Shown: one piece after another, positions 34,425-43,970 of the stretch
Layout: every line of letters starts with the position of its first letter
How positions within the stretch are numbered: position 1 is the stretch's first letter
Source: Haliangium sp963772315
GTDB lineage: Bacteria; Myxococcota_A; Polyangia; Haliangiales; Haliangiaceae
Direction: 5' to 3'
Length of the DNA: 64,000 nt
Assembly (NCBI GenBank): GCA_963772315.1
Contig: CAVYWJ010000004.1
Span: forward strand, 1 to 64,000
Notes under the pieces: model-generated
Databases searched by the model: none
What the model was told of the DNA's origin: nothing
The model's input: only the letters and a program-made list of their open reading frames with translations
Program-made: the position numbers and the translations under genes

Positions 34425-37088
34425 ATGCGCAGAAAGAGAACGCCCATGACTCGTGCCCACCAGCGCCGCCACCGCGGCTCGCTGGGGCACGACGAGCAGA
34501 GCCTCCCGTACCAGCGCGAGAGCATCAAGACCATCACGGACAACGCGACCGTGGCGCTGTTCATGATGGACGAGAGCCAGCGCTGCACATTCATGAACCC
34601 GGCCGCCGAGGCGCTCTCGGGGTTCTCGTTCCGGGAGGCGCAGGGGCGGCACCTGCACGAGCTCATCCACCACACGCGGCCGGATGGGCGCCCGTATCCG
34701 CTGGCCGAGTGCCCGATCCATGTCGCGCACGAAGACGGACGGCGGTCGGTGGGCCGGGAGATCTTCATCGACAAGAACGGGCGGTTCTTTCCGGTGGCGT
34801 TCGCGGCCAGCCCGATCGTCGATGACGCGCGCCAGCTGGGCGCCGTGGTCGAGGTGCGTGACCTGACGCAGGAGCAGGACGCCGAGGACCGGCTGGCCAC
34901 CGCGAGCTCGAACCTGGAGCAGCTGTACTCGCTGGTCGCGGCGTTGTCGGGCAGGAACACGCCGCAGCAGATCGCGGCGCTGATGGTCGGACAGCTCTTC
35001 GGCGCGCTCGGGGCCGCGGGCGCGGTGGTGTACCTGGGCAACGGCACGCTGGAGCTGGCGGCGTCGCGGGGGCTCCATGATGACGCGCTGGACACGCACA
35101 GGGCGCGCACGCTGTCCGCGGACGACCCCGTGCCGCTGGCGCGCGCGGTGCGCTGCAAGGAGCTGGTCTGGCTCGATGACCGCGCCGCGATCTCGCGCGC
35201 GTTCCCCGAGCTCGTGCACGGCTTGCTGGACACGCCCGAGCTGCAGGCGAGCATCGCGGTGCCGCTGCTGGTGGGCGACCGATCGCTCGGGGTGATGGGG
35301 TTCAGCTTCACGCACCGGTTCCCGCGCACGCGCCAGGTCGAGGATTTCTTGCTCACGGTCGCGCACCACTGCAGCCTGGCGCTGCAGCGCGCCCTGGCCT
35401 TCGACGAGGTGGTCTTGGCGCAGCGCGACATGGAGCGGCTGGCCCGGGTGATGGCCGAGACCGCGGTGGCCTGCAACTCGGCCACCTCGATCGCGGGCGT
35501 GCTGTCGGTGGTGAACGAGCGCGCGCGCGAGCTGATCGGGGCGCATCAGTCGGTGGCGTCGATTACCGCCGACCGCAGCTGGGCGCAGGCGATCAACGCG
35601 GTGTCGCTGTCGGAGAAGTACGCGCAGTACCGGAGCTACACGACCCCGTCGAATGGCGCGGGGATCTACGCGCTGGTGTGCGAGAGCAACCGGCCCATGC
35701 GCCTGACCCAGGACGAGCTGGAGACGCATCCGCGCTGGCGCGGGTTCGGTGGCGAGGCCGCGCGTCATCCGCCCATGCGCGGCTGGCTGGTCGCGCCGCT
35801 GGTGGGGCGCGACGGGCGCAATCTGGGCCTGATGCAGCTCTCGGACAAGTACGTGGGCGAGTTCACGGCGCGCGACGAGCACGTGCTGGTGCAGCTGGCG
35901 CAGATGGCGTCGGTGGCGATCGAGAACACGATGCTGTTTGATGCGCTGCGCGGGGCCAGCCAGGCCAAGGACGAGTTCCTGGCCATCCTGGGGCACGAGC
36001 TGCGCAACCCGCTGTCGCCGATCCTCACCGCGCTGGAGCTGATGCGCCTGCGCGGCAGCGACGCGCTGCTCAAGGAGCGGACGATCATCGAGCGCCAGGT
36101 GCAGCACGTGGTACGGCTGGTCGATGATCTGCTCGACGTGTCGCGGATCGCGCGCGGCAAGGTGGAGCTCAAGAAGCGGAGCGTGGAGCTGGCCGACGTC
36201 CTGGGCAAGGCGATCGAGATGAGCAGCCCGCTGCTGGAGCAGCGCGGGCACCTGCTGAGCGTGGCGGTGCCCAGGCTGGGCCTGACCGTGCTCGGGGACG
36301 AGCTCAGGCTGGCGCAGGTGTTCTCGAACATCCTGACCAACGCGGCCAAGTACACCCCGCCGGGCGGTCGCATCGAGATCTCGGCCGAGGCCCGCGGGGC
36401 GGGCGAGGACGGGATGGTCGTGATCCGGATCCGCGACAGCGGGCTCGGGATCTCGGCCGACCTGCTGCCGCACGTGTTCGAGCTGTTCGCGCAGGGGGAG
36501 CGGGCGATCGATCGCTCCGAGGGCGGGCTTGGGCTCGGGCTGACGATCGTGCGCGCGCTGGTGGAGCAGCACGATGGGACGGTGATCGCGTCGAGCGACG
36601 GGCCGGGCAAGGGCAGCGAGTTCACGGTGCGCTTGCCGCTGGCGCGAACGATGATGGCAGCGGCGACGCCGCCGCGAGGGATCTCGGCGGACGAGCTGGC
36701 CCAGGTCGGAGCCGAGCCGGATGGACCGCGCGTGCTCGTGGTCGACGACAACCGGGACGCCGCGGAGGCGCTGGTCGAGGCGCTGAGCATGATCGGCTTC
36801 GCGACGCGGGTGGCGTTCGATGGACCGCACGCGCTGGAGCTGGCCGCGGACTTCAAGCCGCAGGTGGCGCTGCTCGACATCGGGCTGCCGGTGATGGACG
36901 GCTTCGAGCTGGCGCGCCGGCTGCGCGATCTGTCCGGGCTGGGTAAGATCCAGCTGGTGGCGATCACGGGCTACGGGCAGGAGCAAGATCGGCGGCGCTC
37001 GTCCGAGGCCGGCTTCGTCGAGCACCTGGTGAAGCCGGTCGAGCTGGCGCGGCTGCTCCAGCTCATCCACACGCTCATCCAGAACTGA
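34425..37088 (+). CDS. Hybrid sensor histidine kinase (PAS-GAF-HisKA-HATPase-REC)
   Basis: An 887-aa protein from the ATG at 34425, chosen for the AGGAGG 7 nt upstream. PAS (about 35-150) begins ITDNATVALFMMDESQRCTF. Two GAF-like domains follow (about 170-310 and 360-505; IAVPLLVGDRSLGVMGF and VAPLVGRDGRNLGLMQLS). HisKA has the phospho-His in LGHELRNPLSP (about 525). The ATPase has NILTNAAKYT, DSGLGIS and GGLGLGLTIV. The receiver has VLVVDDNRDAAEAL, the phospho-Asp in ALLDIGLPVMDG (about 818), and Thr/Lys in VAITGYG and LVKPVE. No transmembrane helix is visible, so it is probably cytoplasmic. The partner regulator is not adjacent. Confidence 0.92.
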   Translation: MRRKRTPMTRAHQRRHRGSLGHDEQSLPYQRESIKTITDNATVALFMMDESQRCTFMNPAAEALSGFSFREAQGRHLHELIHHTRPDGRPYPLAECPIHVAHEDGRRSVGREIFIDKNGRFFPVAFAASPIVDDARQLGAVVEVRDLTQEQDAEDRLATASSNLEQLYSLVAALSGRNTPQQIAALMVGQLFGALGAAGAVVYLGNGTLELAASRGLHDDALDTHRARTLSADDPVPLARAVRCKELVWLDDRAAISRAFPELVHGLLDTPELQASIAVPLLVGDRSLGVMGFSFTHRFPRTRQVEDFLLTVAHHCSLALQRALAFDEVVLAQRDMERLARVMAETAVACNSATSIAGVLSVVNERARELIGAHQSVASITADRSWAQAINAVSLSEKYAQYRSYTTPSNGAGIYALVCESNRPMRLTQDELETHPRWRGFGGEAARHPPMRGWLVAPLVGRDGRNLGLMQLSDKYVGEFTARDEHVLVQLAQMASVAIENTMLFDALRGASQAKDEFLAILGHELRNPLSPILTALELMRLRGSDALLKERTIIERQVQHVVRLVDDLLDVSRIARGKVELKKRSVELADVLGKAIEMSSPLLEQRGHLLSVAVPRLGLTVLGDELRLAQVFSNILTNAAKYTPPGGRIEISAEARGAGEDGMVVIRIRDSGLGISADLLPHVFELFAQGERAIDRSEGGLGLGLTIVRALVEQHDGTVIASSDGPGKGSEFTVRLPLARTMMAAATPPRGISADELAQVGAEPDGPRVLVVDDNRDAAEALVEALSMIGFATRVAFDGPHALELAADFKPQVALLDIGLPVMDGFELARRLRDLSGLGKIQLVAITGYGQEQDRRRSSEAGFVEHLVKPVELARLLQLIHTLIQN

Positions 37089-37111
37089 CGCGGCGCGGGC
37101 TGCCGGACCTG

Positions 37112-37550
37112 CTAAGGAGTCGTGGCCGGGCTGCCGTAGAGCACCACCTCGTTCATCCTGATGTACGCCGCCCGGTTCGTGAGCCGGACGTAGCGCGTCC
37201 GCACCGCGACCGGGTGCCGTTTCCAGACCAGATAGTTGTTGCACGACTCGGTCGCGACCTCGGTCCAGCTGCCAGGCGTCCCGACCGAGACGACCCAGTC
37301 GTCGGTGCGGCTGGTATTGTCGCCGTTCGCGTCGAATAGATAGATGTCGGAGAGGTCCATCTCCTGGCCAAGATCGATGTAAGCGTTGGTTGGCAGCTGG
37401 CTCTGTGTGCCGCTGGCCCAGTTCTGGGTGGGCTGCCCTGCTACGCCGTCCCGCGGATCGCCGGCGAGCGCTTGCTCGTCAACCAGCATCCCCGCGTTCC
37501 CCGCGCCAGACTCCTGCACCACCATGGCCGGCGTCAGGATCAGCCTCTCG
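37112..37550 (-). pseudogene. C-terminal F5/8-type (discoidin) domain, cut off by transposon copy C
   Basis: The minus-strand frame encodes RLILTPAMVVQESGAGNAGM, then AYIDLGQEMDLSDIYLFDAN, then RYVRLTNRAAYIRMNEVVLY. This is a carbohydrate-binding F5/8C fold with a normal C-terminal end. There is no start codon: the frame enters directly from the transposon at 37550/37551. Rejoining it to the esterase at 42028 keeps one frame (…LLPA-G-ERLILTP), so the two pieces are very probably one split gene. Confidence 0.8.
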
Positions 37551-37569
37551 TCGGATGGCCGCGAGAGGA

Positions 37570-37735
37570 TGTGCGAGCGAGTGGAAGCGGCGGTTCCGGT
37601 TCCCGGTGCCCGCGATCTGTAGAGAGAGCGGGAACGGGAACGGGTGCCGCGCCGCCGCAGGGAGGTGGTTCCGGTTCCGGTTCCCACGATCTGTAGAGAG
37701 AGCGGGAACGGGAACGGGAACGGGCATCCGCGCGT
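37570..37735 (-). repeat. Subterminal paired hairpins of copy C
   Basis: Two units with ATCTGTAGAGAGAGCGGGAA, the reverse complement of the copy B loop, flanked by CCGGTTCC and GGGAACGGGAACGGG arms. They have the same spacing and 6-bp word repeats as in copy B, confirming that these hairpins belong to the element. The interval 37551-37859 holds no gene. Confidence 0.75.
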
Positions 37736-37859
37736 CCGCGAGCGGGTGGGAGAAGCCGGCGGCAGAGCCGGCGAGGGGCGAGCGCGGTGGCGAGCAGCAG
37801 AGCGGTGGTCCGGCATCGGCTCCCGCGATGAGCGGGAAGGAAGCGGCACCGGCGCAGGC

Positions 37860-38222
37860 TCAAGCCTGGGGAGGATGTGCGAGGAGAAAGCCGCCGTCGG
37901 TCTGGAGGACGCGGCCGAGAGAGAGGAGCTGGGCGAGCGCCTGGCTGAAGGTGGAGGCGCGGATGTGGCAGGCATCGCGGAGCTGGCGGCGTGTCATGGG
38001 CCGGTCGGCGACGCGAAGGATCTGCTCGATGCGTTGTTCCGGGGACGTCCTGTCCAAAGTCGGAGAGGGCGCCGCCAGTGAAGAGTCGGCCGAGGGGGCG
38101 ACGCGCAAGGCGAGCGTGGGGCCGTGCTGGTGAAGCTGGAGCCAGAGGGACTCGACGAGCCAGCCTGGGCCGTTGGCGGAGGACTCGATTTGGCAGGGAC
38201 GACAGGTGGGGAGTTGCGTCAT
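37860..38222 (-). CDS. RepA-like protein with internal in-frame deletion (copy C)
   Basis: A 120-aa frame beginning MTQLPTCRPCQIESSANGPG and running to VESLWL. It then jumps directly to QLHQHGPTLALRVAPSADSS and the C-terminal winged-helix-like region. Compared with copy B, about 200 codons are missing, including the P-loop, Walker B and motif 3. The junction lies at a CTC shared by both parents. If made, the product could bind DNA but not ATP. It starts 4 bp inside the ATPase gene end, as in the other copies. Confidence 0.75.
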   Translation of the reverse strand: MTQLPTCRPCQIESSANGPGWLVESLWLQLHQHGPTLALRVAPSADSSLAAPSPTLDRTSPEQRIEQILRVADRPMTRRQLRDACHIRASTFSQALAQLLSLGRVLQTDGGFLLAHPPQA

Positions 38223-39070
38223 TGTCTGGTTCTCGCAGGCGCGTGCCTGGTGGGCTTGCGGGTGTCGGGGCTGGTGAACACCTCGAGGTAGAGCTTCTCG
38301 TCGATGCGAGGGGCCTCGCGCTGAGCCGCGGCGGCGAGGAGCTCGGAGGCCATGTGGAGCAGGGTGCGGTAGTTGCCGAGCGCGTGCTCGCACAGGGTGG
38401 AGACGAGCTGTGGGGTCATGAGCTGCGCGTTGCCGGCAGCCTTCATCCGGTGCAGCAGGCAGCGCGCGAGCTCCTCGCTGGAGGCGGGGCCGAGGTGCAT
38501 GCGGACGCGGATACGGCTGGCGAGGGGGAGCAGCTCCTCGCGCTGGAGCTCGTGGAGCAGGCGGTCGTCACCGGCGAGCACGACGGTGAGGATGATGCGA
38601 GAGTCGAAGCAGGTGCTGGTGAGGAGGCGCAGCTCGTTGAGCACGGCGGGCTGCATCTCCTGGGCTTCGTCGATGAGCAGGACCGGGCGCATGAGCGTGC
38701 TGTCGATGTGGGCCTGCCAGCGCTCGCGCAGGGCGCGGCAGCCACCCCAGCGATTGCTGGGGCGGAGCTGGACGCCGAAGACGTCACCCATCTCGCGATA
38801 GAAATCACCGAGATTGCTCTGCGGATGGGTGATGGCGCCGACGGTGACGTCGGGGACATCGGCGAGTTGGGCGGAGGCGATGCGCAACACGGTGCTCTTG
38901 CCGAGGCCCGGATCGCCCGAGAGCATGGCAAATCCGCCCTCGCGGAGCATGACGTTCACGATCCGCCAGCAGAACTCGGTGATGGGCGGCGGGGCGAGCA
39001 AGGCGTCCGTGGGGGCGCCGGGGGAGAAGGGATTCCACTTGACGCTGTAGAGAGATTTGATTTTATCCAT
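38219..39070 (-). CDS. ExeA/TniB-like AAA ATPase, copy C
   Basis: A 283-aa protein differing from copy B at only a handful of residues (for example IASAQL for IAAAQL). Walker A SGDPGLGKSTV and Walker B PVLLIDEAQEM are intact. It starts 3 bp after the transposase stop. With the intact transposase of this copy it would form the active pair of the element. Confidence 0.87.
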   Translation of the reverse strand: MDKIKSLYSVKWNPFSPGAPTDALLAPPPITEFCWRIVNVMLREGGFAMLSGDPGLGKSTVLRIASAQLADVPDVTVGAITHPQSNLGDFYREMGDVFGVQLRPSNRWGGCRALRERWQAHIDSTLMRPVLLIDEAQEMQPAVLNELRLLTSTCFDSRIILTVVLAGDDRLLHELQREELLPLASRIRVRMHLGPASSEELARCLLHRMKAAGNAQLMTPQLVSTLCEHALGNYRTLLHMASELLAAAAQREAPRIDEKLYLEVFTSPDTRKPTRHAPARTRQ

Positions 39071-39073
39071 GGG

Positions 39074-40564
39074 TCACTCGCTTTCGGGATGCGACGTGTC
39101 GTCGTGTGCGAGCTCGTCGAGGTCGTGCATCGACGAGGTGTGTCTGGGCAGGTACGGGGGCGGCAGGCCGCCGGCGTAGTAATCAGCCACCTGCTGGCGC
39201 AGCAGCGGCGCCATGCCCGAGGGCGGCGGGGTGCCTGGTGGACGATGCTCGGCGGGCGAGGCCGCGAGGGTGCGGCGGCGGCCGTCGGCGTTGCGATGCT
39301 TGTCGAGCGGGAACAGGCGGCAGAGCTCGGCGCCGGTGCGGGGATCGACCATCGTGAGCGTGCGCAGGTCCCAGCGCGCATATCGAATGTGGATCTCCTT
39401 TTCGTGGCGATAGCGCGAGGGGAGCTCGAAGCGACGGCCCTCGACGCTGATCGTGCCGTCACTTTGTCGCTGCTGGCGCCCGGTGCGCATGCGGAAGGCG
39501 CGGCGCAAGTCGTCGCTGTCGGGACAGGGGCGCCCGACGTCGTGCCCCTCGAGATAGCGCGCGAGCGGCGAGGTGCCGAGCTCGGAGTGCCACCCGCGGT
39601 TGTAGTCGAGCTCGACCCAGGCTTGAAAGGCGGTATCGAGCTGCTCCAGGGTCAGGTCGCGACAGCCCTCGAGCATGGGCAGGAAGCGGTCCTCCACCCG
39701 ATTCCAGAACGACTCCTGTTTGCCATTCTGATGCGGACTGTAGGGCAGCGTCATGCAGTGACGGACGCCGAGGTCGGCCAGGCCCTCGCGGAACTCGGCC
39801 GCCTTCATGGCGGCGCCGCCGTCGCTCATGAGCTCGCCTGGCAGGTTGCGCTTCTGGAACGCCTGTCCGAGGCCATGGGCCAGCGTCTCGGCCGTCTCGT
39901 CCCAGTAGAACTGGCCGTGGCAGTTCAGGCGCGAGCAGTCATCCATCACGGCCAGGAGCTGCGGCTTCTGCCAGGTGCCGTCGGGCCCGCACAGCGCGCG
40001 TGAGCACTGGTGGAAATCCGTGTGCCAGAGCGAATTCACGTATTCTCGCTCGTAGCTGCGCACTTCCTTGTTGCCCTTGCCGGCTCGGGGCCGGTCACCG
40101 TCCTGCGCGCGCGGCTGGCGGAGCAGACCATGCGCTCGCATGTAGCGTCGCACCGACGCATACGACGGCACCTCCAGCTCCCGCATCTCCCGGGTCAGCG
40201 CGACCAGGTTGTCGTAGTGCAGCTCGTAGGTCCACGACTTGTGGTTTTCGTGCTGCGCGGCGATCACGTGCGCCAGCGCCTCGTCCACGCTCCGGTGCCG
40301 GCCGGCGTCCGCGCGCACCTCCTTGCCCAGCGCGCCCACCGGGTCGCGCGCCGCATGGAGCGCGGTGGAGTACCAGCGCTCGAGCGTGGACACGGCGAAG
40401 CGCACCGGCTCGCCCGTCACCGGATGTTCCCATTCTTCTTGCGCCATGAGCTCCAGCGCGGCGTGCAGCTCGCCATGCGCGGGTGGCGCGGCCAGCAGCC
40501 GGCCTATCACCGCATGGCGAAACTGTCCCCACCGCGCGGGCCCGCGCCCGTCGTTCTTGACCAT
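39074..40564 (-). CDS. DDE transposase (Tni/TnsB-like), intact copy
   Basis: The full 496-aa reading frame of the element's transposase. N-terminus: MVKNDGRGPARWGQFRHAVI, then GRLLAAPPAHGEL, a DNA-binding region (FAVSTLERWYSTALHAARDP). The integrase core (about 175-345) has Asp in LWHTDFHQCS, Asp in ELMSDGGAAM and Glu in HQNGKQESFW. The C-terminal Mu-type beta-barrel includes EKEIHIRYARWDLRTLTMVD. The length is similar to TniA/TnsB relatives. It is the only copy in the window with an uninterrupted transposase and may act in trans on copies A and B. Confidence 0.9.
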   Translation of the reverse strand: MVKNDGRGPARWGQFRHAVIGRLLAAPPAHGELHAALELMAQEEWEHPVTGEPVRFAVSTLERWYSTALHAARDPVGALGKEVRADAGRHRSVDEALAHVIAAQHENHKSWTYELHYDNLVALTREMRELEVPSYASVRRYMRAHGLLRQPRAQDGDRPRAGKGNKEVRSYEREYVNSLWHTDFHQCSRALCGPDGTWQKPQLLAVMDDCSRLNCHGQFYWDETAETLAHGLGQAFQKRNLPGELMSDGGAAMKAAEFREGLADLGVRHCMTLPYSPHQNGKQESFWNRVEDRFLPMLEGCRDLTLEQLDTAFQAWVELDYNRGWHSELGTSPLARYLEGHDVGRPCPDSDDLRRAFRMRTGRQQRQSDGTISVEGRRFELPSRYRHEKEIHIRYARWDLRTLTMVDPRTGAELCRLFPLDKHRNADGRRRTLAASPAEHRPPGTPPPSGMAPLLRQQVADYYAGGLPPPYLPRHTSSMHDLDELAHDDTSHPESE

Positions 40565-40639
40565 CTGTCCTCCTTGAACGCGACCCGGTTGGTTGCTGTG
40601 GGCCGCGTCCAGTCGACCTATCGCGACGGTCTCAGGGGA

Positions 40640-41236
40640 TCAATCGCCATCTCCTGCGGAACTCGTTAAGCCATCGATTTCCGTGCTCTGCCGCGATATC
40701 GATGGCGCCATCCCGGCCAGGAAACACAGGAGCTTCACCAGCCGCATCTCTTCACTGCCCGGGAAGCGCTCCAGCAACGACGCCGGCAATCGTCCGGGAT
40801 CCACCGGTGACACGAATTGACCCTGGGCACCGCGCCAGAACGCACCCCGCACGAACTCGGTCAACCACCACGTCCGCCACCGCTGCAGCGTCCGCGCGCT
40901 CACGCCGGCCTTCTCCTCGAGCAGCGCCGACCGCTTCTCCGTCACCCCGTGCTGCAGCGCCGTCTGCAACACCACGACCACGGCTCCGTAGACCCGCCGT
41001 CCCAGAAAACGCACCGACGGCGGGGTCGCTCGCGTGCGGCACCCTTCCTTGCGGCAGCAGAAGCTATCGCGCAGCGCGTAGGCGGCTTCGTCTCCGCGTC
41101 CGACGCCGCGCACCTTGCGCCGATAGTTGGCCCGGTCCAGCTTGCTGGCGCATTCCACGCAGCCCTCCGCCTGCGTCTGCGCTGCCTGCATGCTGTCGAG
41201 CGTCCTCAACAGCTCGTGAAATTGATGGGCTTGCAT
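40640..41236 (-). CDS. Transposon zinc-ribbon/HTH accessory protein (copy C)
   Basis: A 198-aa protein, nearly identical to that of copy B (YGAVVVV for YAAVVVV, PASLLERF for PAALLERF, and a different last few residues). CVEC and CCRKEGC Cys pairs and the ARTLQRWRTWW helix are retained. Because both copies keep it intact while other genes have decayed, it is probably functional in the element. It precedes the transposase by 75 bp. Confidence 0.7.
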   Translation of the reverse strand: MQAHQFHELLRTLDSMQAAQTQAEGCVECASKLDRANYRRKVRGVGRGDEAAYALRDSFCCRKEGCRTRATPPSVRFLGRRVYGAVVVVLQTALQHGVTEKRSALLEEKAGVSARTLQRWRTWWLTEFVRGAFWRGAQGQFVSPVDPGRLPASLLERFPGSEEMRLVKLLCFLAGMAPSISRQSTEIDGLTSSAGDGD

Positions 41237-41308
41237 GATCCCTCCTGGTCACGCTACCCTGCCTGATTGACCGCCTCGCCGTCACCCGCCCGGAGGAACC
41301 GGTTTCTC

Positions 41309-41731
41309 ATGCCCATGCCTTCCAGAAACGCCCCCTGCCCCTGTGGCAGCGGCAAGAAGTACAAGCTCTGCTGCCTGCCCAAGCTGCAGCCCGCGCCCTC
41401 GCGCCAGTCCGCTCGCGTGCCCTCGACCTCTCGTGCGCCTCTCGACGAGGATGATCTCGATCAGTGGTCCAACGCCGTTGTCGATCTCATCCACGCCGGG
41501 CGCCTCGATGAGGCCGAAGTCGCTGCTCGCGACCTCATGCGTCGCTTCCCCGACGACATCGACGGCCTCGAGCGCCTCGGCCACGTCTACGAGGCGCGTG
41601 GCGACAAGGCCCAGGCCGCCAGCCACTACCGCCAGGCCGTCGCGCTTGCCCGCCGCACCACGGGTCTCGACGAGCACACGCGCCACCTCCTGTCCCTCGC
41701 CGACCGCCTCGATCCGCCCTCGGCTACCTGA
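41309..41731 (+). CDS. SEC-C metal-binding/TPR small protein (copy C)
   Basis: A 140-aa protein identical to the copy B protein. GGAGG precedes the ATG at 41309 by 12 nt; a second ATG follows 6 nt later. The SEC-C motif CPCGSGKKYKLCC lies near the N-terminus, followed by TPR-like helices. It is transcribed divergently from the rest of the element. Between it and the outer end (41732-42027) is non-coding DNA with CATCGATTT near 42002. Confidence 0.75.
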   Translation: MPMPSRNAPCPCGSGKKYKLCCLPKLQPAPSRQSARVPSTSRAPLDEDDLDQWSNAVVDLIHAGRLDEAEVAARDLMRRFPDDIDGLERLGHVYEARGDKAQAASHYRQAVALARRTTGLDEHTRHLLSLADRLDPPSAT

Positions 41732-42023
41732 CGCCTGGCCCGCGAGCCCCGTGCCACGGCGGAGCAGCGCCGTCCAGGGCATGCTCGCTCTGCTCGGCGC
41801 CTCCGGCGCCCCTGGACCGCGCCGCCCCGCCGCGGCTCTTGGCTTTCATGGCCAGGAAGGCCTTCCTGGCCGTCAGCCGGCCAGCTGCCCGGCCATCGCC
41901 GGCGCCCGGTGGATTGCCGCGCGCTCGCGGCCCAGTGAGCACATTCCGCGATGGCTTCCCTCGATTCCCATCCCTCACCGTGCTCACCGGAACCGGCTTT
42001 TCCATCGATTTGCGTGCACGTGC

Positions 42024-43289
42024 TCAGCCGGCAGGCAGGAGGCTCACCTGGATCGATGCCTCTCGATGATGTTCGATCAGACTCGTGTGCTCGGCATACT
42101 CGACGAACAGCTCGGCTCGCTCGTTCAGGTCGATGCTGTGCTTCTTCAGCCACCGCACGTAGTCGAAGTCGGCCGTGCCGGGCGCGTCGGTCCTTTCTTT
42201 CCGGTTGTAAGCGTTCGTGTTCCATACCGTAGCGGTGTGTCCCACGCCCCAGAAGTTCCTCGTCCTCGGATATATGTTCAACGACTGGGCTCCAGCCCCC
42301 GACAAGACAAGGTAGGTGTGGTCGCCCTGGGTGCCGTCAGTCGTTCCATGGAGGCACATGGTCCCGATGTTCGTATAATTGGCCCAGACGAGATTCTCGT
42401 AGTCGCCCGGGGCGGTGAGCGTGGCCGCGATCTGCGCATATCGAGCGATCAGGATGAATCTGGTCCCCCGGCCGCCACGGGACAAACCCGTCAAGTATAT
42501 CCGATTCTGATTGATCCGGAATTCGGCGTTCGCAAAGGTCTTGAGGTGATCGAAGTCGTTCGTCGGTTGATAATCCCCCGAAGAGATCTGAGGGGCCAGG
42601 ATGATCACGCCGGGCGGCTCGTCCCCGCGGTTCAAGAAGCTCGGGAGGCCGGTCTCGAAGAGCTGGGTTCGCTTGTAATCGATCGTGACCGCCGCCCCGC
42701 TCGCGGGCGCCGCGTTGAACACGATCGTGAATGCGCCGTTCGCGGATTGATGAGCCATGGTCCCGCCAACGCCCGCTCCTGCGAGCGTGCCATTCGCTCT
42801 CCCGCGCGCGACCTCGACGCCGTTCACCTTGATGATCACGGACGAGTACAGCACCCGGTAACTTCCAGACGCGACGAAGGTGCCCGGGAAATTCTTCTGG
42901 GTGCCATTGCCCGTGCCGACGGCCTGGTTCGTCACGCCCTGGACGGCGCCTTTGCCTCCGTCACCGTGGTAAAAAAAGATGACTGGATACTGGTCGCTGT
43001 TATCGGCGTATCCCGGCGGCAGATATACCAGGACGTCTTTCGGGGCGCCTCCGGACGTGAACTTGGTGAGGTAGAGCTCCGAGGGGCTCGGCTCCACCAG
43101 CGGCGTCTCTTCGATGACCTCGATGGGGTCGAGAGAGGCGACGCTGGTGTCCGACGGGGTCGTGTTCGTGACCGCAACGCTGGTGGAGAGGGAGTCTTCG
43201 TCGGAGCTTTCGTGCCAGCCCTCATCGATGCAGGCGACGAGGAGAACGGTAGAGAAAAATAATATGGAGTACAGGCGGAGATGTCGCAT
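42024..43289 (-). pseudogene. Lipoprotein alpha/beta-hydrolase esterase, 3' end cut by transposon copy C
   Basis: A 421-codon frame from the ATG at 43289. The signal is MRHLRLYSILFFSTVLLVAC with a lipobox. The hydrolase resembles the PHB-depolymerase/feruloyl-esterase group: VLVYLPPGYADNSDQYPVIF, FFYHGDGGKG, and the nucleophile elbow YLTGLSRGGRGT (Ser within G-L-S-R-G). The frame stops at a TGA made by the transposon end (CTGAGC). The C-terminal F5/8 domain continues in frame at 37550, so the original protein would have been about 566 aa: a secreted esterase with a carbohydrate-binding module. Confidence 0.8.
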
Positions 43290-43970
43290 AGGTAACCTCA
43301 GGTAACCTCATTGCCTGAACCAAAGATGCAGAAGCTGTACCTTGCTCAGCGCCTGGCTCGTGGCGCATGGCAAATGATGCTCTACGGCATTCCGAAGCTC
43401 CGCGCCTCACCGGCGGCGGCGGCGAGCACCTCCCCATGCACGCAGTGCCGGTCCAACGTCAGCCGGTTCCACGCAGCTGGTTGAATTCCCCAGGCGGTTC
43501 ATGAGTTTCAGACCGGCGTCGAAGCGATCGCGCCGGGCGGGCGGCACACGCACCCTGCGCAACGCCCAGCAGCTCTTCCCCACGCCAACGCGTTGCGCAA
43601 TCGTCTGGCCCTCTTCGCGCGTGCAGTGTGCGCGCTGGCTCAAACGATGTCTCGAAGTTCAAATATGACACACGGAGCGAACCAGTCATCGCACAGGTAG
43701 GATCCCGCGCGCCCAGGGACGCACCTCCGGGTTATGTGCAGCGTCAAGCACGAGCTCTTGACGCGCGCGAAGGGCGTGGCGGTCAGCTTCAGTTGCTGCG
43801 CCAGCGCTTGTCCCAGCGCCTTCTCTTTAGGGGGATACCGGTCACTACCGGTTCGAGTTGGACGCCACCAACCCAGAGGCACCGAGCCTGAACATCACGC
43901 GTCAGTGAAAGCCAGCTGCGTTCTGCCGCCCGCCAACCTCAACCGACCCGGACTAATCGTATTAGCCGAG
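43290..43970. other. Intergenic, no recognised gene
   Basis: Short frames exist on both strands (for example, minus-strand KALGQALAQQLKLTATPFAR near 43780 and TIAQRVGVGKSCWALRRVRV near 43570, faintly helix-turn-helix-like), but none has a start, ribosome-binding site and family match. They may be debris of a regulator. A duplicated GGTAACCTCA word occurs at 43291-43310, just upstream of the esterase gene. Confidence 0.4.

Larger units (their letters stand above)
37551..42027 (-). mobile_element. Transposon copy C (inverted), intact transposase
   Basis: Same gene order as copy B but on the opposite strand. The right boundary is CGTGCTCAG at 42019-42027, preceded by CCATCGATTTGCGTG; this gives the otherwise missing outer end of the SEC-C side. 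The left boundary is 37551, where homology to copy B stops about 52 bp before copy B's end word, so the terminal CATCGATTT zone is absent here. The transposase is intact; the RepA-like gene has an internal deletion. Both flanks are halves of one host gene. I see no target duplication. Confidence 0.85.

Noticed and set aside
33858..37244. A 1128-codon minus-strand open frame opposite the sensor kinase
   Set aside because: High-GC antisense shadow of the hybrid kinase (His/Arg/Gln-rich), with no ribosome-binding site or domain. The sense frame has all kinase motifs.
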